A stretch of DNA of 6,278 nt from the NCBI GenBank assembly GCA_021776755.1, contig JAJFFI010000088.1, forward strand, positions 1 through 6,278. Direction: 5' to 3'. The DNA comes from Alphaproteobacteria bacterium (lineage in GTDB: Bacteria; Pseudomonadota; Alphaproteobacteria; JAJFFI01). Under the pieces are notes generated by a model. The model saw only the letters and a list, made by a program, of their open reading frames with translations. It searched no databases and was not told where the DNA came from. The translations under genes were made by a program, and so were the position numbers. Position 1 is the stretch's first letter. Each line of letters opens with the position of its first letter. Below, one piece after another: positions 1-5,755 of this stretch.

Positions 1-515
1 TACAGGGGGTCGCGTTTGATGGGTACCGGCGCCTGATCGATTTTGGCCAGCAGGCGGCGGCATTCATTGTCGATGAAGGTTTCGAGGAACTTCGCCCGGA
101 ACGGCGTCCCGCGCACCCGCCGCACCCAGCGGCCCGCGAACTTCCGGGCCGGCGCCCAGTGCAGGATCGCGCGCAGACTTCGGCGGTGAAGGTACTGGCT
201 TGCCGAGCGATGCATCACGAAGAATGGCAGCCAGATTGCGAGCACGGTCAGAAGCGTTGCCCAGATCCAGAGCTTGTCCGGGTAGTCCCGGGTCCAAAAA
301 TATCCCTTCACCGGCAGATACAGGTTGTCATGCAACCAGTAGAGATAAAACCCGTTGCCGTCGGGATGGAAGAACTCCGTTGCGACCCCGAGACAGACAA
401 GCGCCGCCACGAAGACGATTGCCCCCGTCCAGACCAGCCGCCTGCGGGTCCAGCGCCGCGCGGGCACATGGCCGACCGACAGATAGGGCGATCTCGCAAC
501 TTCCGGGGCCGCCAT
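1..515 (-). CDS. Two-segment membrane protein of unknown function (3' end outside window)
   Basis: The frame begins at ATG 515, 1 nt after the stop of the preceding gene, with GGGAGG 8 nt upstream. It stays open for 171 codons to the window edge. Two hydrophobic segments are clear: about 27-49 (LVWTGAIVFVAALVCLGVAT) and about 82-101 (LWIWATLLTVLAIWLPFFVM). The N-terminus (RRWTRRR) and the region after the second segment (HRSASQYLHRRSLR, RWVRRVR) are both strongly basic. Both should therefore be cytoplasmic, with an aromatic, acidic loop (50-81) facing the periplasm. Nine Trp in 171 residues continue the Trp-rich character of this operon. The visible cytoplasmic part after residue 102 contains a possible helical domain. 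I do not recognise the family, and no enzymatic motif is visible. Two other open frames on this strand (64-297 and 308-733) cover the same DNA but give unstructured Arg/Pro/Gly/Ala-rich translations and were rejected. Confidence 0.82.
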   Translation of the reverse strand, partial: MAAPEVARSPYLSVGHVPARRWTRRRLVWTGAIVFVAALVCLGVATEFFHPDGNGFYLYWLHDNLYLPVKGYFWTRDYPDKLWIWATLLTVLAIWLPFFVMHRSASQYLHRRSLRAILHWAPARKFAGRWVRRVRGTPFRAKFLETFIDNECRRLLAKIDQAPVPIKRDPL

Positions 516-516
516 C

Positions 517-993
517 TCAGGTGCCTCCCGCGCTGCCGCCGGACCCGACCATACCCCGCATCGTGCGCCAGGCGCGGACGAGGAAATCGAGGATGTCCTG
601 CCAGAAGAGCACCACAACCGCGATGGCGGCGAGCGCTACGATTGTCGTGATGATCGGGCGCCGGTTGATCCAGAGGTACAGCGCCACAATCACGATCCGC
701 GCCCACCAGGCCCGCGGGTGCAGCCGCGCCCATATCGCCCAGAGCGACAGCTTGCGGCGCTCGCGATGCAGGAACTTGCGCCGTTTCAACCGCACCACAG
801 GATCGGTGAAGAGCGCCTTGACCGCTTCGACGCGGGGGCCCGCATCCGACTGGATGTGCCGGACGCCGTTGATCGTCTGATCGGTCTTCGCGGCACTCTT
901 CGCGATCGCCGTGTCGCCGGTTTCCATCGCGACCTCGAACCGGTCGTCGATCCCGCGATAGGTCGCCTCGATATGGCCGGGTGCGCCGCTCAC
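517..993 (-). CDS. Small membrane-anchored, Trp- and Arg-rich protein of unknown function
   Basis: A 158-residue protein starting at GTG 993. The start shares the sequence GTGA with the stop of the previous gene and has AGGGGA 7 nt upstream. Residues 1-60 are soluble and polar. Residues 65-100 are strongly basic and Trp-rich (LKRRKFLHRERRK, then W85, W88, W96, W97). One clear membrane segment runs from about 113 to 131 (PIITTIVALAAIAVVVLFW). A shorter hydrophobic stretch at 99-109 (RIVIVALYLWI) may be a second segment or an interfacial helix, since 11 residues are too few to cross a membrane alone. The tail ends in a flexible SGGSAGGT. Basic residues before the membrane segment predict that the long N-terminal part stays in the cytoplasm, where it could dock the ATPase complex. 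The stretch PRAWWARIVIVALYLW (93-108) matches the spacing of PRKWWGAIKRGATGLW in the upstream Trp-repeat protein. Family not recognised. Confidence 0.85.
   Translation of the reverse strand: MSGAPGHIEATYRGIDDRFEVAMETGDTAIAKSAAKTDQTINGVRHIQSDAGPRVEAVKALFTDPVVRLKRRKFLHRERRKLSLWAIWARLHPRAWWARIVIVALYLWINRRPIITTIVALAAIAVVVLFWQDILDFLVRAWRTMRGMVGSGGSAGGT
524..529 (-). promoter_or_regulatory. Ribosome binding site of the two-segment membrane protein
   Basis: GGGAGG on the minus strand, 8 nt before ATG 515, inside the last codons of the preceding gene. It selects this ATG and, with the 1-nt gap, indicates coupled translation of the two membrane proteins. Confidence 0.7.
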
Positions 994-3101
994 CGATTCA
1001 TCCCCTGGATACGCGCGACCAGGTTCTTCCGCGTCCGGCGCAGCCGGTTGATCATGCCGTTGATGTTGGTGTCGACCGCCTTCCGCAGGCGCGCGGCGTC
1101 CTGCACCGAGGCGGCGAGCCCGTTGATCACCCGCACCCGGTCGCGCGCCCATTCGGCGGCACTCTCGGTGACGTCCTGCTCCTGCTTCTCGATCTCGTCG
1201 GCGAGTTTTTGCACCTCGATGAGCTGGTCGCGCACGCTGCGCATCTTCTTCATCAGCTCCTGCATCTGCGCGACCGTCCGCGCGCTCTCTTCCTCGAGCC
1301 GCATCGCCTTCCTGGTCGCGACCACCTTGATGCCCTCGATGGTGTCGGCAAGCTCGGTGTTCACGTCCCGCGACAGTTTGCGGAGTTCCTCTTGACGCTC
1401 CACAAAATCATCGCGCAGCGTCCCGGCGATCTCGGTCCAGGCCATGTCGGCCGCAGCACCGGAAATTTGCTTCTCGACGTTCATGCCGTTGCGGATCACG
1501 AGGTTGTCGTTCAGCCAGCCCAGCACGAGGCCGACCGGGCGCATGGCGCCGAAGTCGATGACCTGAATCCGGATGTCGGCCTCGGGTCCGGCACCTCCGT
1601 CGAACACGTAGATCGGTCGCGCCGGCATGTCGGCGGCGGCCCGGTCGTCATCGAACCAGCGCCGCAGCATGGCCCGCATGTAGCCGTCCATGTCCTCGGG
1701 CTCCCACCCATGGAGTGCCGGAAACAGCGCCATGCCTTCGGGGACGAAGATCAGCCCCTGGTTGCCGGCGTCCGCGTAGTAGCGCGCCCAGTACGGATCG
1801 AGCCAGAACTGCATGTTCGACGCATCCGGCGTCTTCCAGCGCCAGGCCGGATAAGGCTCGGTCATGATGGTCGCGCGTGGATCGAAGTAGAGGAAATGCC
1901 AGCCGCCCGGATTGTCCTCGGTCGCCTGAAAGCCATAGAGAATACGCTCGCCGCGAAGGTCGGCCTCGGGAAAGGCGCGGATCGCGTCCGCGAGTGCCGC
2001 GATCTGCGACCCGTCATACCGCAGCAGAACCGGGCGCGGCTCGCTGACGGCATTGAGATAGGCGAGCCGGTATTCGAGATCGGAGAGCTGCTCCATCAGC
2101 CGGATGCGCTCGGCCTCCGTCGCATCCACGTGATGCCCGTCGCGGAGTTCGAGGCGGTATCCGACCTTTGGTTCGGCGTTCTGGATCGCCTCGGACAACG
2201 CGATCAACTTGGCCGAGTCCGCCTCCAGCGGTTCGAGCGACAGGCTGGCATAGCCCGCGGCCTTGGGTGTGACTTCGGCCTGATCCTCGAACTCGACGGT
2301 TTCGAGCGCATAGACCGTCGCCACCGGCGGCTGCCCTTCGGCACCCGGCTCCTCGCGGACCGCCAGCACCATGTCGGCCTCATCCGCGCGCTCGGGCAGC
2401 CCGAAGCTCCGGCCATCGGCCAGCACAATCCGGAGAAAATCCTGCAACGCCCGGATGCCGGGCCGCGTGTCTTCCGGCAGGAAGAGATAGCGGCCATCGA
2501 CGACGGCGGCGCGCAGGATCACGGTGTCGTCGAGCGAGCCAGATTCGCGGAGTGCCCTGAACGACGCGCCCCGGGAGGCATCGTCCTTGATATGCAGCAC
2601 CAGAACCGTTCGGCGCGCCGGGTCGGTCGCGGTGCCGATGCGGAAATGCGTCGCATGGAACCGCACGTCCTCGACCAGTTGGGCCGCCCGGGCGTCTCCG
2701 AGGTCGAAGCCCAGCACGAGCCACTCATCCGAACCCGAAACCGTCGCGTCTTCGGCGGTGTCGTTCAGGAGGCACCACGCCGTGCCGGCCGGCCAGGGCA
2801 TGACCGCGGCTTCGTCGACGTCTTCCACTGCCGGATCGGCGCTGCCTCCGACCTGCGCCAGTGCCGAGCCGAGGCGCCCGATCGCCTCGTTGACGGCATC
2901 CTGACGCTGCGCCCCCTTCACCGTATCGGTGAACTCCGGAACCACCGCCGAGAGATAGGTTCCGAGCACGCTCGACGCCTCGAGCCGCAGCCCGAACCCG
3001 ACCTCGCTCAGGAGCGGCAGATCGCTTGCCACGCGATTGAGGGCGGCGAGCACCTGGCGCGGTGTCACGCCGCGGAAGACGAAGCTCCGCCGGTCAGCCA
3101 C
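990..3101 (-). CDS. Large protein of unknown family with long C-terminal coiled coil
   Basis: A 703-residue protein if it starts at GTG 3101, which I prefer because GAGG lies 6 nt upstream; the start then overlaps the previous gene by 8 nt (GTGGCTGA). ATG 3113 or TTG 3119 would add 4 or 6 residues but have no ribosome binding site. I do not recognise the family. Residues 1-90 look alpha-helical. Residues 100-300 look alpha/beta, with strands such as EWLVLGFDLG and RTVLVLHI. Residues 385-490 are dense in aromatics (GGWHFLYFDP, YPAWRWK, QFWLDPYWARYY), probably a folded core or binding surface. About 496-545 holds further strands (PIYVFDGG, RIQVIDFGAM). About 561-696 is a long charged helix rich in E, K, R, Q, L, I and M, typical of coiled coil. 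No signal peptide, membrane segment or enzymatic motif is seen. Acidic overall before the coiled coil, it contrasts with its basic neighbour C, so the two may bind each other. A scaffold, adaptor or effector role is inferred from the operon only. Confidence 0.87.
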   Translation of the reverse strand: MADRRSFVFRGVTPRQVLAALNRVASDLPLLSEVGFGLRLEASSVLGTYLSAVVPEFTDTVKGAQRQDAVNEAIGRLGSALAQVGGSADPAVEDVDEAAVMPWPAGTAWCLLNDTAEDATVSGSDEWLVLGFDLGDARAAQLVEDVRFHATHFRIGTATDPARRTVLVLHIKDDASRGASFRALRESGSLDDTVILRAAVVDGRYLFLPEDTRPGIRALQDFLRIVLADGRSFGLPERADEADMVLAVREEPGAEGQPPVATVYALETVEFEDQAEVTPKAAGYASLSLEPLEADSAKLIALSEAIQNAEPKVGYRLELRDGHHVDATEAERIRLMEQLSDLEYRLAYLNAVSEPRPVLLRYDGSQIAALADAIRAFPEADLRGERILYGFQATEDNPGGWHFLYFDPRATIMTEPYPAWRWKTPDASNMQFWLDPYWARYYADAGNQGLIFVPEGMALFPALHGWEPEDMDGYMRAMLRRWFDDDRAAADMPARPIYVFDGGAGPEADIRIQVIDFGAMRPVGLVLGWLNDNLVIRNGMNVEKQISGAAADMAWTEIAGTLRDDFVERQEELRKLSRDVNTELADTIEGIKVVATRKAMRLEEESARTVAQMQELMKKMRSVRDQLIEVQKLADEIEKQEQDVTESAAEWARDRVRVINGLAASVQDAARLRKAVDTNINGMINRLRRTRKNLVARIQGMNR
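1001..1006 (-). promoter_or_regulatory. Ribosome binding site deciding the GTG start of the small membrane protein
   Basis: AGGGGA on the minus strand lies 7 nt before GTG 993, within the end of the coiled-coil gene. Upstream in this frame the translation is low-complexity and unlike protein, so the GTG that overlaps the previous stop (GTGA) is the likely start. Confidence 0.65.
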
Positions 3102-4695
3102 CGAACACCTCATCGGCAACGCGCGAAGCCCAGGCGTGGATCAACCGCCGCGCGACCGCCGCATCGCCGAGATCGGCATCGATGAAATCCCGCTCGCCCT
3201 CGAAGGCCAGCAGCCACGGGGCGCGGGACTCGGTCGCGGGGACGCGGAGCGCACTGACGCTCCGGCCCTTCTCCCGGCCGAGGCCGAGGTTCCGTTTTAC
3301 CCGGTCGATGATGATGTTCGCGTCCACCCCGTCGGCCCACGCCGTTTCGGGCAGGAAGGCGACGACATGAACGGCCTGAAAATCGGCCTCCGGCAGGCGC
3401 TGGCCGGTTCTCTTGGCGGCACCGGTTTCCTGGTCGGGCCGCGTGCTTTGCAGGGGCAGCCGGATCGCCTGGCGCCACGCGCGCCGCAACCAGTCATCCG
3501 CCCCCGCCTCGCTGTCCGCGAGATCGAGAGCAGGATCGGCCCGGCGCAACCGGCCCCGGTCGTGGACCGACGGCATCCAGTGAAGCTGCCCCATCATCTG
3601 CTTGACCGACGGCACACCGCCCTCGGGGATCGTTTCGAGATCGACGCGGCATTCCGCATCCGCGCCATACTTGTCACCTTCGACCCAGAGGAACGCGCTC
3701 CGCTTGAGGTCGGCCGCGATCAGGCGCTGCGCCAGCACCGTCATGGCGTGCATCCAGGCCGCACGCGCCAGCTGCCCGGTATAGGTCTCCGGCAGTGGCG
3801 CCGGCATCATGCCCGCGACCAGCACGTGCTTTTTCTTGCGCCGGCGGGGCGGGCGGAGCAGTGCGTAGAAGCCGTGGTTTACCAGCCGGTCCAGCAGGAT
3901 CGGCTCGGGGTTCATGAACTCCGAAAGCAGGATGCCGCCGAGGTCCGCCTCGCGCCGGGTGACGGTGATGCCCGAGATACCGCCCTCGCTGCGGCGCTGG
4001 CGCACGGCGCGCTGCGCTTCGGCGCGGGGCCGGTGGGTCGCTTTCCGCGGCATCAGCGGGCGTTGATCGGGCTGGATGCGGTACATCAGGCTCGAGCTCA
4101 ACGGATCGACATCCGGTGCCGCCCGGAACCGCCGGCCCTTGGTGGCACCTGGCGTCGACAGGCTTTTGAGCGTCATCGCCCGGTCGTACCAGAAGGTTGC
4201 AAGCGCCGGGTCGTCGGCGCCGCTGTAGCGCATGATGCGGGCGCGCAGGTCAGTTGCGTATTTGCGGTAATCGAACCCGCCGGAGACCGATTGGCTCTCG
4301 CCAAAAAGGACGCAGCGGCCGAGTTCGGCGCAGGCCCGCTCGATCAATGGTAGCGCGACCCGGAAGGCAAAGAAATAGGGTGCGGCCGACGGCACCAGCC
4401 CGCCTCCGACCCGGGCGCGGGGACCCGATCTTGACTGTGCGCGCGATGACACTTCCGAATCGAGCCGGCGTAGCACCAGCGACCACACGCCGGTGCCCGG
4501 TGTGCCGCGCCGGTCGCCGGTCAGCAGTTCGGCAAGTTCCGCCGCGAGCCCCGGCGTGATTCCGACATGGCGGTTGTGCATGCTCGCCAGCACCACTTCG
4601 GCCGCATCCACACCGCGCGCGGCCAGGCGCTCGAACGCGGCATCGCGGATCGGGCGCCAGGCCTTTTCGCCGAGGATTTCGATGCGGAGCGTCAT
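3094..4695 (-). CDS. MoxR-associated basic protein, possible degenerate vWA-like domain
   Basis: A 533-residue protein starting at the ATG at 4695, 7 nt after the MoxR stop. A start further upstream (4761) would overlap MoxR by 59 nt and is unlikely. Only a weak AGG precedes the ATG, so translation probably depends on coupling to MoxR. In MoxR operons this place is normally held by a vWA protein. Residues 290-341 could be such a core: a hydrophobic strand (HVLVAGMM, 290-297) after a basic run RPPRRRKKK, a long helix (about 306-329) and a second strand (SAFLWVEG, 333-340). However, the DxSxS metal-binding motif expected after the first strand is missing (AGMMPAP instead), so metal-dependent binding would be lost. 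The segment before it (ILLSEFMNPEPILLDRL, 255-271) looks conserved. Residues 183-246 form an Arg-rich, probably disordered linker. A further alpha/beta part (about 440-533) follows. No membrane segments. The vWA reading is tentative and rests on position and fold-like pattern, not on a clear motif. Confidence 0.85.
   Translation of the reverse strand: MTLRIEILGEKAWRPIRDAAFERLAARGVDAAEVVLASMHNRHVGITPGLAAELAELLTGDRRGTPGTGVWSLVLRRLDSEVSSRAQSRSGPRARVGGGLVPSAAPYFFAFRVALPLIERACAELGRCVLFGESQSVSGGFDYRKYATDLRARIMRYSGADDPALATFWYDRAMTLKSLSTPGATKGRRFRAAPDVDPLSSSLMYRIQPDQRPLMPRKATHRPRAEAQRAVRQRRSEGGISGITVTRREADLGGILLSEFMNPEPILLDRLVNHGFYALLRPPRRRKKKHVLVAGMMPAPLPETYTGQLARAAWMHAMTVLAQRLIAADLKRSAFLWVEGDKYGADAECRVDLETIPEGGVPSVKQMMGQLHWMPSVHDRGRLRRADPALDLADSEAGADDWLRRAWRQAIRLPLQSTRPDQETGAAKRTGQRLPEADFQAVHVVAFLPETAWADGVDANIIIDRVKRNLGLGREKGRSVSALRVPATESRAPWLLAFEGERDFIDADLGDAAVARRLIHAWASRVADEVFGG
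3108..3111 (-). promoter_or_regulatory. Ribosome binding site that decides the GTG start of the coiled-coil protein
   Basis: GAGG lies 6 nt before the GTG at 3101-3099, inside the last codons of the preceding gene. The alternative ATG at 3113 and TTG at 3119 are not preceded by a purine-rich stretch, so the GTG is favoured. The overlap implies coupled translation. Confidence 0.5.
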
Positions 4696-4702
4696 GCCTG
4701 GA

Positions 4703-5722
4703 TCAGCTCGCCTGGTAGAGCATGCGTTCGAGCTTCTCGCTGGCTTCCCGGTCCGGCGCATCGAGCAGGAACTTCGGAATCAGTGCGAGCTCCGGCGCGC
4801 CGATCTGCAGCGGTCCCTCTTCGCCGTCGAGCACCGCGCGGTAAATCCGGTGCAGCAGCATCAGGAAGCAGGACTTCACCATCCGCCGGTTGGACATCTG
4901 CGAGAGATCGCGGTCTCGCACATGGGACACCGCGAGCGTGATGTTGCGGAAGATCGGGTCATCCGGGTCGAGACGCAGTGTGCCCGCGCTGGTGAGCTTG
5001 CGGATCGCCTTCCGCATCCTGGCAAGATCGTCGAGCAAGCCCTCGTGCACGGTTTCGTCGTGCTCGGAATAGGTTTCCTGCCATCCGGCGGCATAGAGTT
5101 TGCCGATCTGGTCCGGGCGCGCCTCGATGTTGTCGACAAAGCACCGCAGCAGGAAGCGGTCGAACACCGCCATAAGTTCCGGTGCGTCCGGCACCTGGTT
5201 GGTCGCCGAAAACAGGTTCCGCATGCTGACCTCGACGCGGCGGCCCCGGTCGTGGAAGACGCGCTCGTTCATCACCGTCAGCAGCGAGTTCAGGATGGCG
5301 CTCGAGGCGTTGAAGATTTCATCGAGGAAGACGACCTGGGCGTGCTGCATCATTCCGTCGTCCATGCGCGACAGCACGCCTTTCTGGACCTGGGTCAGGT
5401 CATAGAATCCGAACAGTTCGCCCGGCTCGGTGAAGGGCGTCATCAGGTATTCGAAATAGTTGGTGTTGTGGTCGGCCGCCGGATTGTCCTCGTCGACGAG
5501 ACCCACGAGCGCGCAGAAATTCCGGATCAGGCGTGACTTGGCCGTCCCCGGCGGGCCGACGAACACTAGCGGCTCGCCCGTCGCGACCGCCATCATCAGC
5601 GCACGAATCGGGTCTTCCATCGCCATCAGGCGTTGGTTCAGGCGGGTCTCGATCAAGCCCAGTTGCTCGAGCGTCCCCCGGAACTCGCTCGCAAGCGTGC
5701 CTACGACTTTCGGATCGAACAT
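4703..5722 (-). CDS. MoxR-family (RavA-like) AAA+ ATPase
   Basis: A 339-residue AAA+ ATPase, the normal length for MoxR proteins, which assemble into hexamers and use ATP to remodel or activate partner proteins. Visible motifs in order: Walker A GPPGTAKS at residues 56-63; the RavA/MoxR stretch FEYLMTPFTEPGELFG at 90-105; Walker B VVFLDE at 130-135; ILNSLLTVMNER at 143-154; sensor 1 Asn in ATNQVP at 173-178; a DRFLLR arginine motif at 188-193; and a probable sensor 2 SNRR at 277-280. The pattern FEYL...LFG...FLDE...ILN.LL...NER...A.N..P...DR resembles RavA more than the MoxR proteins of methanol dehydrogenase loci, but the long RavA tail (LARA domain) is absent. All catalytic motifs are intact, so it should be active. 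No signal peptide or membrane segment is seen, so it should be cytoplasmic. A strong ribosome binding site precedes the ATG, and the next gene starts 7 nt after the stop. Family assignment is secure; the client is unknown. Confidence 0.96.
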   Translation of the reverse strand: MFDPKVVGTLASEFRGTLEQLGLIETRLNQRLMAMEDPIRALMMAVATGEPLVFVGPPGTAKSRLIRNFCALVGLVDEDNPAADHNTNYFEYLMTPFTEPGELFGFYDLTQVQKGVLSRMDDGMMQHAQVVFLDEIFNASSAILNSLLTVMNERVFHDRGRRVEVSMRNLFSATNQVPDAPELMAVFDRFLLRCFVDNIEARPDQIGKLYAAGWQETYSEHDETVHEGLLDDLARMRKAIRKLTSAGTLRLDPDDPIFRNITLAVSHVRDRDLSQMSNRRMVKSCFLMLLHRIYRAVLDGEEGPLQIGAPELALIPKFLLDAPDREASEKLERMLYQAS

Positions 5723-5727
5723 CCGTT

Positions 5728-5740
5728 CTCCCTTCCCCTC
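5728..5740 (-). promoter_or_regulatory. Strong ribosome binding site of the MoxR gene
   Basis: The minus strand reads GAGGGGAAGGGAG, with its end 5 nt before the ATG at 5722. It is purine-rich and clearly Shine-Dalgarno-like, and it fixes that ATG as the start. It is the strongest such site in the window, which may mean the ATPase is made in excess of its partners, as a hexameric motor would need (inference). Confidence 0.75.
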
Positions 5741-5755
5741 AGTATTTCTTCTTCA

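Noticed and set aside
308..733. 141-codon minus-strand frame overlapping both small membrane protein genes
   Set aside because: It conflicts with two better frames that have ribosome binding sites, membrane segments and tight junctions. Its own translation is Gly/Arg/Ser-rich with no pattern.
981..3185. 734-codon open frame on the plus strand
   Set aside because: It is antisense to the 703-residue coiled-coil gene. Its translation is rich in Arg, His, Pro, Gly and Asp without domain pattern, and GC-rich codon bias in the sense gene keeps this frame open. The sense frame has ribosome binding signals and operon-style junctions.
3037..4353. 438-codon open frame on the plus strand
   Set aside because: Antisense to the MoxR-partner gene; the translation is Arg/Pro/Ala-rich without hydrophobic patterning or motifs.
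4696..4761. Upstream extension of the MoxR-partner gene to a start at 4761
   Set aside because: It would overlap the MoxR gene by 59 nt and add a basic, unstructured 22 residues. The ATG at 4695 begins a normal-looking strand (TLRIEIL) just after the MoxR stop.
4493..5536. 347-codon open frame on the plus strand
   Set aside because: It lies opposite the MoxR ATPase, whose catalytic motifs prove the minus-strand frame is the real one.
4703..5722. Calling the ATPase ravA
   Set aside because: The core motifs are RavA-like, but the C-terminal LARA region of E. coli RavA is missing and the partner gene is not a recognisable viaA, so a gene symbol would overstate the case.
5723..5755. Possible internal promoter or terminator in the only intergenic gap above 10 nt
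   Set aside because: The 33 nt hold a strong ribosome binding site and the mini frame, with no hairpin and no convincing -35/-10 pair.
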